Source of the DNA: Apium graveolens
Lineage: Eukaryota > Streptophyta > Magnoliopsida > Apiales > Apiaceae
NCBI RefSeq assembly: GCF_009905375.1
Contig: NC_133657.1
Coordinates: 48,825,231 to 48,889,230, forward strand
Direction: 5' to 3'
DNA: 64,000 nucleotides
The notes below the pieces were generated by a model, which was not told the DNA's origin, did not search any database, and saw only the letters and a program-made list of their open reading frames with translations. A program made the position numbers and the translations under genes. This document shows positions 36,550 through 47,100 of the stretch, piece after piece (position 1 is the stretch's first letter; each line of letters begins with the position of its first letter).

Positions 36550-36567
36550 AATAAATTTCGTAATAAA
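36550..36567 (+). terminator. Poly(A) signals of the antisense gene
   Basis: Two AATAAA hexamers (36550-36555 and 36562-36567) about 200 bp after the stop and about 90 bp before the end of pol on the other strand. Sense and antisense units therefore converge here. Confidence 0.5.
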
Positions 36568-36659
36568 ACTAAAACATATAAATCCTAAGCAAGCAAAGCT
36601 TCAAGGTGCTTTTCAACCTACTCGCCATCCTGACGAGTGAGAATCGTACTTCGACCATC

Positions 36660-39600
36660 TTACACGTAGTAAACCTTCAGGTTTTGTGCGTGCCAGGTTC
36701 TCGGGACTTCAAAACCATCCATAGTCTCCAGCTTGTAGGTTCCTCTACCCTGAACGCTCTTGACTCTATACGGCCCTTCCCAATTTGGGGCAAGCTTTCC
36801 TTTCTGTCCGACACCAGAAGCCTCTATTTTTCTCAAGACTAGGTCACCTTGTTTGAAAAACCTCTCTTTAACCCTTAGGTTGTAGTAGAATGAAGCCTTT
36901 TTCTGATATTCTACTATCTTTGCGTGTGCTTTATCTCGTACTTCATCGATTAAATCCAGGGCTAACTTCTGCCCTTCCTCATTTTCTTTTTCATCAAAAG
37001 CCTGAATCCTTGGAGAAGAATGTGATATCTCCACGGGAACTACTGCTTCCGCCCCATATGCCAACATGAAAGGAGTTGCATCTGTCGTGACTCTACAGGT
37101 AGTCCTATAAGCCCATAATATGGGAAGTATCTCATCTACCCAATTATTTCTCGACTTTTCGATCCTCTTCTTTAGTCCATCCAGGATTATCCGATTTGCT
37201 ACTTCCGCTTGCCCATTGGCTTGCGGGTGAGCCACAGAGGTGAATCGTAACTCAATTTCATTTTCTTCACAATACTTCTTGAATTCCTCATTGTTGAATT
37301 GCGTTCCATTGTCAGTGACGAGGATACGGGGAATTCCATATCGGCACATGATGTTTTCCCACAGGAATTGTGCAACCTGCTTAGTTGTGATTTTGGCCAA
37401 AGGTTTGGCTTCGATCCACTTGGTGAAATAATCAATGGCTACAATCAGAAACTTCCTTTGTGCTGTGGCCATAGGAAAAGGCCCTAGAATATCCATCCCC
37501 CACATAGCAAAGGGAATAGGTGAGTTGATAGAGGTCAGCATCTCGGGGGGTTGTCTGGCGACTGGTGCATGCTTCTGACAACGATCACACTTCTTTACAT
37601 ATTCTTTGGCATCAGCCATCATTTCTGGCCAATAGAAGCCTAAACGAGTTATCTTATGAGCCAAGGCCCTGCCCCCCAAGTGTTGCCCACAAATGCCTTC
37701 ATGCACTTCCTCAAGAGCCAAGCGTGCCTCATCCGGCCTGAGACACCTCAAGTAAGGAACCACGAAAGATCTCTTATACAGAATCCCATCTATCAAGGAG
37801 TACCTTAGTGCTCGAACAGTTAACTTTCGTGCTTCAGTTGCATCGCTTGGCAACCATCCGGTTTGAATGTGAGCCTTAATGGGATCGATCCATGACGTCC
37901 CCAGGCCTATGGGAGCCACAAGCTTAACATCTATGCTTCGCGTCTTTAAAACACGAAAGTATACACTCCCTGAACTTTCTTCTATCTCAGATGAAGCAAA
38001 CTTTGATAGCGCGTCTGCCTTAACATTTTCTTCCCTTGGAATGTGCTCAACATGACATTCATTAAATTGGGTCATCACAGCCCTTACTAGGCGGACATAT
38101 TTAGCCATTGTATCATCCCTTGCCTCAAATTCTCCCTTTACTTGGGATATGATCAGCTTTGAGTCTCCACGGACCTTTAAGTTTTTGACTCTAAGTGTCC
38201 CAGCTAGACCAAGGCCTGCTATCAGGGCTTCATACTCTGCCTCATTGTTTGTGGTTGGGAAGTCTAGCTTCATGGCATACTCAATTAAGAATCCATCAGG
38301 GCTTTGCAAAACCAACCCTGCTCCACTGGAATTTGTTTTTGATGCTCCATCAAAATAGAGAACCCAATATTCTTTCTCCTTGTCCCCATTGTCGACTCCC
38401 TTGTCTTGAGGTGTGGTATCTTCCTGCCCCCCGACTTCTTGGTTGGGTATGGTACATTCCACCACGAAGTCAGCTAGTGCCTGGGCTTTTATGGCTATAC
38501 GTGGCTTATACTTGAGATCGAACTCTCCCAACTCTATTGCCCACTTAATTAGTCTCCCACTTGCCTTGGGACTGTGAATGATATTTCTCAGTGGCTGATT
38601 TGTTAGCACTTCAATTTGGTGAGCTTGAAAATAAGGACGCAGCTTTCTTGAAGCCATCACCAAGGCTAAAGCAAATTTCTCAATGGCTGAATAATTCAAC
38701 TCAGCACCACGCAAAATTTTGCTGACATAGTATACGGGTTTCTGGACTTTCAGTTCCTCCTTAACCAACACCGCGCTCAAGGCGCTTTCTGAAACAGCCA
38801 AGTACAAGAATAAAACTTCACCCAGAACTGGCTTGGCCAACAACGGGGCCTGGCCCATATACTTCTTTAACTCTTCAAATGCCTTCTGATTTTCCTCACT
38901 CCATACAAAGTCTTTAATGTTCTTTAATGACTTGAAGAATGACAAGCACTTGTCTCCTGACTTGGAGATGAATCGCCCTAGCGCAGCAACCCTTCCTGTG
39001 AGTTTCTGAACATCCTTGACAGTTTTTGGGGGTTCCATGTCCAGGATTGCCTTTATTTTATCGGGGTTAGCCTCAATTCCCCTCTTTGAGACCATCAATC
39101 CCAAGAATTTTCCAGATCCTACTCCGAAAGCACACTTCGTGGGATTCAACATCATCTTGTGGTACCTCAGGACCTCAAAAGCTTCCCTCAAATGGGTTAT
39201 ATGATCAGTCTTTACTAGACTCTTGACTAGCATGTCATCAACATAGACTTCCATAGTCTTCCCAATAAGATCTTTAAAAATTTTATTCACCAACCTTTGA
39301 TAGGTGGCTCCTGCATTCTTGAGACCAAACGCCATAACAAGATAACAATAAACACCAAAGTCAGTGATAAATGATACCTTTGGAATGTCATCCTTATGCA
39401 TTTTGATCTGGTTGTATCCGCTAAATCCATCCATGAAACTCAACATCTCATGTCCAGCGGTGGCATCAATCAAAGTATCAATTCTAGGCAGCGGAAAATA
39501 ATCTTTGGGACATGCATCATTCAGATCGGTGAAGTCTATACACATCCTCCACTTTCCATTAGCCTTCTTCACCATTACAGGGTTTGCTAACCACTCCGGA

Positions 39601-42365
39601 AATTGAATCTCCTCAATGAAACCAGCCTCTAAGAGCTTTTCCACTTCCTGCTTTATAGCCTCTTGTCTTTCCGGGGCAAAATTTCTTTTCTTTTGTTTTA
39701 CTGTCTTCCGGCTTGGATCCACGTTTAACTTGTGGGTAATTAACCCCGGGTCTATGCCTGGCATATCAGCTGCTGACCATGCAAACACATCACTATTTTC
39801 TTGCAAAAATTTCACTAACTTCCCTCTAAGGGGCTCCTCTAATGTAGCTCCAATGAAAGTCATCCTCTCAGGATTCTTGGGATCTAAAGGAACCGAATCC
39901 AATTCTTCTGCTGGCCTTCCTCTATTCTCATCATTTTCTCGAACATCCATATCTTCAATAGGAAGAACCTGCCCCCCGACTCCATCTGCCCTCAAAGAGG
40001 CCACATAACAGCTTCTAGCCATTTTTTGATCTCCCCTCTCTTCTCCAATCCCGTTTCGGGTGGGAAACTTCATGACTGAATGGTAGGAAGAGGGGACTGC
40101 CTTGAAGGCATGTATCCCTGTTCTCCCCATGATAGCATTATAAGTTGAACTAGCCTTTACCACCACAAAATCCAGCATCTGCGTTGCTTGCCTTGGCTCC
40201 GTACCTATGGTGGTTGGTAATTTAATTATCCCTTCCACAGGACATTCTACTCCAGCAAATCCATATATCGGCATGTCGGTTGGTGTCAACTGGGAGTCGT
40301 TATACCCCATCCTTAGAAAGGTGTCGTGGAGCAAGATATCCACAGAAGCACCATTATCCACAAGGACCCTCTTAACCGGGCTATTTCCTATTATCGGCGT
40401 TATGACCAGCGGGTCGTCATGGGGAAACTTCACACCCTCTAGGTCGGAATCATCAAAAGCCAATGTTACTTCTGTCCTGGCCCTCTTCGGGGCTTCTCCA
40501 ACAATATGCATAACCTCTCTAGTATATGCCTTTCTGGAATTTTTGGACAATCCAGCAGCAGTTGGACCTCCAAAGATCGTGTTTATCACAGGCCCTCGAG
40601 GTCTCGGCCCTCCATAAATGGTGTTTATAACTGGTCCTCTAGGTTGGGGATTCCGCCCCTGATCATCTTGGTCCCTCCTACGATCTTCAAAGTTCTTCCT
40701 TCCATTATTGTTTCTGTCTCCTCCATCTCCAGTATACTTGTTCAGCCTTCCTTTTCGAATCAAAAACTCAATTTCATCTTTCAACTGCCTACACTCATCG
40801 GTGTCATGACCAACATCTTTGTGAAACCTGCAATACTTGCCCTTATCTAGCTTGGCGGGATCAGCCTTCAAGGGCTTAGGCCAGCGAATATCTCTGTCTT
40901 TCTCAATCTCCATCAAAATCTGACTTCTGGGGGCATTCAGCTTAGCGTATTCAGTGAACTTTTGCCCAGGTCCTCCCTTCTTGGGGGTTGAATCAGGGTT
41001 TTGTTCAGTTCTAGGATACTTATCCTTAGCGATGTACTCCAAATCAGTTTTTCGTTTCTTGCCTCCAGTGGGCTCATTACTTACTACGGTCTTCCTCATA
41101 CTCTCTTCAACCTTGATATACTTCCCTGCCCTCTCTTGGAGCTGCAACATGCTCTCAGGGGGTCGTTTGGCCAAAGACATCTTGAAAAACTCATCCCTAG
41201 TTCCTTGTTGCAGCGCTATCATGGCTACCTTATCATCAAGGTCTGGGACTTTTAAAGCCTCCTTTGTAAAACGATTTAGGTAATCTCTTAAGGATTCTTT
41301 AGCTCCCTGCACAAGACTCATAAGAGATGCTGAACTTTTCTCATGGACTCTTCCACTGATGAATTGCTTAATAAAAGCCTGACTTAATTCTCTGAACGAT
41401 CCAATAGAGTTTGGGGGCAGGCGACTGTACCATCTTTGAGCCATACCCGACAGGGTTTGAGGGAAGGCCCGACACTTTATAGCATCATTCACGGGTTGCA
41501 GCAGCAGTGCATTAGAGAATGTCCTAACATGATTAGCGGGGTCTCCCGTGCCATCATAGGCTTTGATAGTGGGCATCTTAAATTTTCTTGAGATATGGGC
41601 ATTCATTATCTCTTCTGTGAAGGGTGGAGTTGGATCATCAGGATCCCCAAGGGGAAGGAGATTGCTTGGATCAGTTCTTGGGACAGCAGCCCTTCTTCTT
41701 ACCGGACCATCCAGGTCTATGATAGGAGGAGGATTTCTCCCCCTAGGAGGTATGTGGGGTCTGGTGGCTTGGTAAGCCTCCAAATCACGCCTCAGCCTTT
41801 GGATTTCAGCCTCATGAGCCCTGATCTTTTCCTGCACTTCTTGGGGATTCGCCCCTGGGGTGCTTTGGGGGCGTTGCCTTCCATCGGCCATTGGCTCTTT
41901 TCCAGGACGCCTCCTTCTTGGGGCCACTTCATCATCCGAAGATTCGGAGTCTCTCTCAGTGTATGGACCAGAAAATTCCCGATCCTCAGGGATAGGATCC
42001 AAACCTCGTATATAGGGGGGCGACCGCCCTCGTGCTTCGCTTCGCCCAGCATATCCACTTCCTCCAACCTCAGGGTGAAGGGGCATCCCATAAGGGGGGT
42101 TAGTAGTAACAATAGTTGAGTATTCATACCCGACGGGTCGAGAATTCACAGGTATATGTATTTGTTGAACTTGAGGATTCGTACCTTGAACAGTCGGGGG
42201 AGTTGTCCCTTGTGGCTGAGGATGAGTTGCCCCTGTCTGGGCTTCCCCCTGAGTAGATGCATAAGTTGAATGGGGAGGAACCTCCACGGTTGATGAAATC
42301 ACCTGGGTTGTCCCTGATGGTGTTCCCTCCTCCAGAGTGCTGGTTGTTCTCCGTGTTCTCGCCAT
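36660..42365 (-). CDS. gag-pol: Tat-clade gag-pol polyprotein, intact (1901 aa)
   Basis: Single open frame; the first ATG is at 42365 (an upstream in-frame TTG at 42401 would run through the primer site). Residue numbers from the ATG. Gag core 260-425. CCHC-like knuckle near 512-525 with His for the second Cys (CRFHKDVGHDTDEC). A 14-residue duplication (PRGPVINTI) at 575-601. Protease active site VDNGAS near 669. Reverse transcriptase 920-1090, catalytic YVDD 1041-1044. First RNase H about 1175-1305, with catalytic Asp positions lost (YLAVSES, LTNQPL). A second, RVT_3-type RNase H 1333-1456 keeps its acidic residues (YFDGAS, NNEAEYEAL, RGDSKL, KADALS). Integrase: zinc H-X6-H-X30-C-X2-C (1555-1596) and core D1625-X59-D1685-X35-E1721. 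Final part GPYRV and TWHAQNLKVYY. Acts in cytoplasmic particles, then the nucleus. No stops or shifts: potentially functional. Confidence 0.97.
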   Translation of the reverse strand: MARTRRTTSTLEEGTPSGTTQVISSTVEVPPHSTYASTQGEAQTGATHPQPQGTTPPTVQGTNPQVQQIHIPVNSRPVGYEYSTIVTTNPPYGMPLHPEVGGSGYAGRSEARGRSPPYIRGLDPIPEDREFSGPYTERDSESSDDEVAPRRRRPGKEPMADGRQRPQSTPGANPQEVQEKIRAHEAEIQRLRRDLEAYQATRPHIPPRGRNPPPIIDLDGPVRRRAAVPRTDPSNLLPLGDPDDPTPPFTEEIMNAHISRKFKMPTIKAYDGTGDPANHVRTFSNALLLQPVNDAIKCRAFPQTLSGMAQRWYSRLPPNSIGSFRELSQAFIKQFISGRVHEKSSASLMSLVQGAKESLRDYLNRFTKEALKVPDLDDKVAMIALQQGTRDEFFKMSLAKRPPESMLQLQERAGKYIKVEESMRKTVVSNEPTGGKKRKTDLEYIAKDKYPRTEQNPDSTPKKGGPGQKFTEYAKLNAPRSQILMEIEKDRDIRWPKPLKADPAKLDKGKYCRFHKDVGHDTDECRQLKDEIEFLIRKGRLNKYTGDGGDRNNNGRKNFEDRRRDQDDQGRNPQPRGPVINTIYGGPRPRGPVINTIFGGPTAAGLSKNSRKAYTREVMHIVGEAPKRARTEVTLAFDDSDLEGVKFPHDDPLVITPIIGNSPVKRVLVDNGASVDILLHDTFLRMGYNDSQLTPTDMPIYGFAGVECPVEGIIKLPTTIGTEPRQATQMLDFVVVKASSTYNAIMGRTGIHAFKAVPSSYHSVMKFPTRNGIGEERGDQKMARSCYVASLRADGVGGQVLPIEDMDVRENDENRGRPAEELDSVPLDPKNPERMTFIGATLEEPLRGKLVKFLQENSDVFAWSAADMPGIDPGLITHKLNVDPSRKTVKQKKRNFAPERQEAIKQEVEKLLEAGFIEEIQFPEWLANPVMVKKANGKWRMCIDFTDLNDACPKDYFPLPRIDTLIDATAGHEMLSFMDGFSGYNQIKMHKDDIPKVSFITDFGVYCYLVMAFGLKNAGATYQRLVNKIFKDLIGKTMEVYVDDMLVKSLVKTDHITHLREAFEVLRYHKMMLNPTKCAFGVGSGKFLGLMVSKRGIEANPDKIKAILDMEPPKTVKDVQKLTGRVAALGRFISKSGDKCLSFFKSLKNIKDFVWSEENQKAFEELKKYMGQAPLLAKPVLGEVLFLYLAVSESALSAVLVKEELKVQKPVYYVSKILRGAELNYSAIEKFALALVMASRKLRPYFQAHQIEVLTNQPLRNIIHSPKASGRLIKWAIELGEFDLKYKPRIAIKAQALADFVVECTIPNQEVGGQEDTTPQDKGVDNGDKEKEYWVLYFDGASKTNSSGAGLVLQSPDGFLIEYAMKLDFPTTNNEAEYEALIAGLGLAGTLRVKNLKVRGDSKLIISQVKGEFEARDDTMAKYVRLVRAVMTQFNECHVEHIPREENVKADALSKFASSEIEESSGSVYFRVLKTRSIDVKLVAPIGLGTSWIDPIKAHIQTGWLPSDATEARKLTVRALRYSLIDGILYKRSFVVPYLRCLRPDEARLALEEVHEGICGQHLGGRALAHKITRLGFYWPEMMADAKEYVKKCDRCQKHAPVARQPPEMLTSINSPIPFAMWGMDILGPFPMATAQRKFLIVAIDYFTKWIEAKPLAKITTKQVAQFLWENIMCRYGIPRILVTDNGTQFNNEEFKKYCEENEIELRFTSVAHPQANGQAEVANRIILDGLKKRIEKSRNNWVDEILPILWAYRTTCRVTTDATPFMLAYGAEAVVPVEISHSSPRIQAFDEKENEEGQKLALDLIDEVRDKAHAKIVEYQKKASFYYNLRVKERFFKQGDLVLRKIEASGVGQKGKLAPNWEGPYRVKSVQGRGTYKLETMDGFEVPRTWHAQNLKVYYV

Positions 42366-42385
42366 GGTTGTTGTTGCGTAATTTC

Positions 42386-42401
42386 CCACAGACGGCGCCA
42401 A
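42386..42401 (-). other. Primer binding site of the Tat element
   Basis: On the minus strand TGGCGCCGTCTGTGGG starts two bases after the 5' LTR. The first ten bases fit a tRNA 3' end ending in GGCGCCA (tRNA-Asp-like) but the rest diverges, so I leave the primer tRNA unassigned. This PBS form recurs in Tat-clade elements. Confidence 0.7.
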
Positions 42402-42402
42402 A

Positions 42403-42951
42403 TGTTATGGATTAAAACTACTATATATAATTGCTGTATTTAATACTAAGGAACGTGAGCTTCGAGGCTCGATTTGACTGCTCTTGTGTTTCGTGACTCA
42501 ATCTGCCTTAACAAGATGCCTACGTACCTTGCTGATTGCCAAGGATCAAGTCAAAAAACGTAGTTCTAATTTGTGGGGTGAGGCCCCTTATATAGATGCG
42601 GGAGTCCTTGAATTGGACTTGGTATAGGAGGCTTGGTGGATAAGCCTCTGAATTAGGATAGACTTAGGAGTCCTAGGAAGTAGGAAGTTGATTCCTTATC
42701 CTTTCAGGTCCCCTTGAGGCTAATCTCTAAGGATTTATATCCTCATCGGGACTCTTTTCAACATCTGATTTCTCCCTTATTAATTAATTACGAAATTAAT
42801 TAATAATCAGGGCTTTTTGGGCCTCTTTTATTCCACCAGGCCTAATCTGGTCCGTCAGACTTAACCTTTCTGGTCTGAATATTATACATCTTATTATTAT
42901 TGGGCCTAGCAGCCCATTAATTATAAAATCAGGACTTATTTATCCCTATCA
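42403..42951 (-). repeat. 5' LTR of the Tat element (549 bp)
   Basis: Same length as the 3' LTR, one visible difference. The promoter TATATAAG is at 42587-42594 on the minus strand, about 220 bp upstream of gag-pol. It drives the genomic transcript leftward. Confidence 0.95.
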
Positions 42952-42956
42952 GGGAG
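42952..42956. repeat. Right target-site duplication GGGAG of the Tat element
   Basis: Matches 32174-32178. Confidence 0.95.
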
Positions 42957-44113
42957 GTATTGCTGAATGACTATCTATCTGTGTGATAGAAGCCTAGTAG
43001 GATACCATCTATTGTTTAATTGCTTGTCAAGTACTAAAGGCTGGCCACCTTCTGTACTAACTATGCGATATAACAAGTGTTCATGATCATAGTGATCTCT
43101 CAATAAATTCTTTTACTTCTATATGAAGGATTAAGCTTTCGAAAATAGAAACAGTTGAAAAAGGAGTAATAAAGTTGTGATAGTATTCGGAATGGAAACA
43201 CATTCATGATACTAAGGTTGGCATGGTTATTAAAAGGTTATAGAACGCTAACGAGCAAAAGTATAACCAGTATAATATTAGGAACGGAAGGTAGTAGCGA
43301 TTACGAACTGGAAAAGAATGGGTATTGAGAAGTAAAAGCTCTAATGTTAAAAGCTATAATGAGAGTCTGTGCAATAGACTTGAAAGAATTTGGAATGATC
43401 ACTTAACACGGATTGAGTTTTCTTACGATAATAGATCATATGTCAGTATTGAGATATCACCTTATGAGATCCTTGAGGGAAGACAATGTCGATCTCCCTT
43501 ATGTTAGGATGAAGTTGTAGAGCGCAAGATGCTCGGACCCGCAGTAGTCCAAAGGATCAAGGATATAATAGATTTTAATCAGAGGACGGCTGGTAGTAGC
43601 CCAAGATGGGAACACGAAGTATGTTGATTTGACACGAAAGGACAAGGAATAGGAAGTGGGGGACCTAGTGTTGTTATAGGTATTCCCTTGGAAAGGAAGG
43701 ATGAGGTTCGGAAAGAAAGGGAAGCTAAGTCCACGAATTGTTAGACCCTTGGATATATTAAGACATATTGGGAAGATAGCATATGAGCTAGCCCTACCCC
43801 CGAATATGTAGCAAGTTCATAACGTGTTCCACGTATCAATGTTAAGAAAATGTAATTCGGATGCCAGATAAATAGGGGCATATGAGCGCATAGACATGCA
43901 ACCAGATGTAACCTATATGGAGCAACCAGGAAGGGTTATAGATCGAAAAGGGACAAGTGCTTAGGAGAAGAGTTATCAAACTAGTCAGAGTTTGGTGGTA
44001 GAACCATAATGTGGAAAGAATTGACTAGAGAGTTAGAAGGCACAATGCTAGAAAAGCATCCCCAACTGTTTTCTATCTGATTCCGGGACGGAATCCTTTT
44101 AAGGAGGGGAGAC
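42957..44113 (+). pseudogene. Internal region 2, right part, with integrase tail remnant and PPT
   Basis: Collinear with 22326-23480 (offset 20631). Contains the integrase C-terminal remnant (43325-43507 open, then broken) and the polypurine tract AAGGAGGGGAGAC at 44101-44113. Only a few bases differ from copy 1, mostly transitions by eye. Confidence 0.9.
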
Positions 44114-47100
44114 TGTAATAACCCCAATTTTTGGAGATTTTTAAAACCCGGATGAATAGTAACTTTTGCTGACAATGCTGATTAAGAAAAATTATCAGAC
44201 CACGATATATAGGAGTACTGTTATGGAAATTCTAAGATCGTATTAGTATTCCATAAAGAAAATAAGTGTATGTAAAAGCTGTCGGATTTTGAAAACGAGC
44301 ACTTTTATTTTTCCCCGAGATTTCCACCAGACATTAAGGGATTTAAGGAATTAATATTAAGATGAAGGATTTTAAATTCAAGGATTATAAATGAGAATTA
44401 ATTTAGGTATTAAAAATACCAAGAAGATTTTATCAATAAAACCATTAAGGTATTTAACCAAACGATCAACGAGATTGAGTGATAACCGGACAAAGTAATG
44501 AATAACGACTCTTGTAAATACCTTTGCAAGTGGCAAGGCAAGTGGATGGTTGATCAAACAAGAAACCAAGTGATAGTTAGGAAGGAATGGCTAGTTAATT
44601 ATATAGTTAACTAGGGATGATCTCATCTCACCACAAATCACCAACACATGGCAAATGGTGAGATCATCTTCCACTAACTCCTTTGTTTATTATTAACCTA
44701 GAAAAATATCAAGACAACCCATCATTATCCACCACATTATTCCACCAACACAAGAAAGCAAAAGCATTTCCTCCCCCATTTCCATTGCTCTCGGCCAAAA
44801 CAGAACCAGCACACTAAAACTGTTGTATCTCCTTCATTTCTCACTCAAATATTGTGTTCTATAGCTCGTTGGAAAGGTATTGAGATGGCCTACAACTCTT
44901 GTTCACAAGTCTCGTCCAAATAATCATGGTAAGACTCTCATTTTTACAGTTCTTTAAATCGGACTTTTAGAAACTTCAAAGCCTAACTTTGTGTTCTTGA
45001 TTTCTTTCGAAAGATCAAGCTTGTAGGAGGCTCCCTAAGGCTTCCTAGCAACTTAACACCTCCCAAGGAAGGTATAAACTTCAAACCCTAGCCTTTACTT
45101 TATTTGTTAGTAAGTTTAATGGTTGGTTTTGTGAAATGAGAAGCATGGATTGTGATTATTAGTAGTTTGGTTTGATTTGGAAGTGTTTTGGTAATTGAAG
45201 CTTGATTATAGTTCATAGGTCTTGATTGTGGTTGTTTGAGTTGAAAACCTTGGAGATTATGGAATGATGTGGTATGGTCTAGGTGAAGTTTTGTTGTATT
45301 GATGGTTATGAGTTGGTTGGTGGTTAATTGGAGTAGTTTAAATATTGGTAATCGCGTAAACATAGCCGTCGTAATGTTCGATTTACTTTAGACTGCTTTT
45401 GTTCATAACATTTGGACCCGAGAACTCCCTGCTAGATTATGACCATTGCCATGTTTAGATAGTTCATGTTACGAGCTTCGTTTTGATATGTAGTTCGTTT
45501 GATTCCGATATACGGTATAGGAGAAACAACCGTTTTAAGTAACGGCATTTCGCGAACGAAACTTTTCCCCTCACCTTACTTTGAAACATAGGTTAAAGAC
45601 CAAAAAGGGTTAATTAGTGTATGAAACAATTATGTTAAGAGTGTTAGGCAGTTGGTAAGACACTCGCGAAGGAATCGCCTTAAAACTTGTAATGGTTAAA
45701 TTATAAAAAATGGTGGAGCCGAGGGTACTCGAGTGACTTAAGAGAATCAGTAAGCGTAAAGCGAGCGTTAGAGTCTAAGGTAGTTAGAGTATAGATTTAC
45801 AAGTGACTTTGGTTTAATTCCAACTTACTTGTTGTTTATAGGTTACCAGACTCGTTCCGAGCCTTTTATCACCCCCAGTCGCTCAGGCAAGTTTTCTACC
45901 CGTTATACTGTTGTTGTGATGTATATGTGTATATGCATGATCTTGTGATAAATGCATATTTGTTATTAGCAAATTCTTGTGATATATTGTAGCATGTGAT
46001 ATGGTATATATGCATGCCTGTTTCGTATTCTTGATTTATATATTTGTTGGTTCAAATGCTTATTCGTTGCATAATACCTATGCTAGAGATAAGCGGTATT
46101 TGCGTATACCCTTAGTATAGGGGATCAAAATGTGAACTTTTTCTAAAACCGGGAGGCAAGACTCCCGAGTATAATATATATTTATATATATATGTATATT
46201 GATATAGTTTTTAAAACTATTAATCGATTAAGGGTTATTCGATAACTTTATTTTATTTAATGAATATTATTACGAATATTCATTCGAGGGCTTATGACTC
46301 CTTTATTTTATTTAATGAATATTATTACGAATATTCATTCGAGGGCTTATGACTCCTTTATTTTATTTAATGAATATTATTACGAATATTCATTCGAGGG
46401 CTTATGACTTTTTTATTTTATTAAATGAATATTATTTTGAATATTCATTCGAGGGCTTATGACTTCTTTATTTTATTAAATGAATATTATTTTGAATATT
46501 CATTCGAGGACTTATGACTCCTTTTATTTTATTATTTGAATATTATTTGAATATTCATTCGAGTGCTTATGACTCCTTTATATTATTTATTGAATATTAT
46601 TTGAATATTCATTCGAGGGTTTATGACTCAGTTTATATTATTTAATGAATATTATTTGAATATTCATTTGACGATCTATGACTCCGATTATTTGCTGAGA
46701 TATATTCTTTATTTTATTAAAGAATAAGGTGTTGATAATCAAACTTATCTTTGATTATTCAAATAAAGATAGTACTTTCGTATAAGTATATCTTTGTTTA
46801 TTTAATACTCATTTCAAGTATAAGTTTTAAAACTTCTACTTCAATTATTTTTATAAAGATTATTCTTTATGGGAATATTATTTAAATAATAATATTCAGA
46901 TATTTTCTAATATATTGGGACTGATTTATTTCATTAAATCAGCATTACTCCAAACACTCTTTAAAGTGTTTTCGAGTCTTCAAAATGATTTTTAAAAGTT
47001 AGAGCGGATCCCAAAACTCATTTTTATATTTAAGATCTTCCTTTTAAAGGGGATTTAAATACTCGTTCAAAACTTGAGAGATCCGGCTCAGTGGTGTATT

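Larger units (their letters stand above)
32179..42951 (-). mobile_element. Young intact Tat-clade Ty3/gypsy element (10773 bp)
   Basis: Complete: LTRs of 549 bp at both ends, TG...CA termini, 5-bp GGGAG duplication, primer site, open gag-pol, polypurine tract. It also has an opposite-strand gene and tandem repeats between pol and the 3' LTR. The dual RNase H and the antisense gene between pol and the 3' LTR identify the Tat clade (Tat/Retand/Ogre group). It is the youngest insertion in the window and may be able to move. Confidence 0.95.

Noticed and set aside
41595..42119. 174-codon plus-strand open frame opposite gag-pol
   Set aside because: Shadow of the Pro/Arg-rich gag N-terminus; no start context, splice sites or domain. 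The same holds for 39616-40008 and 40207-40617.
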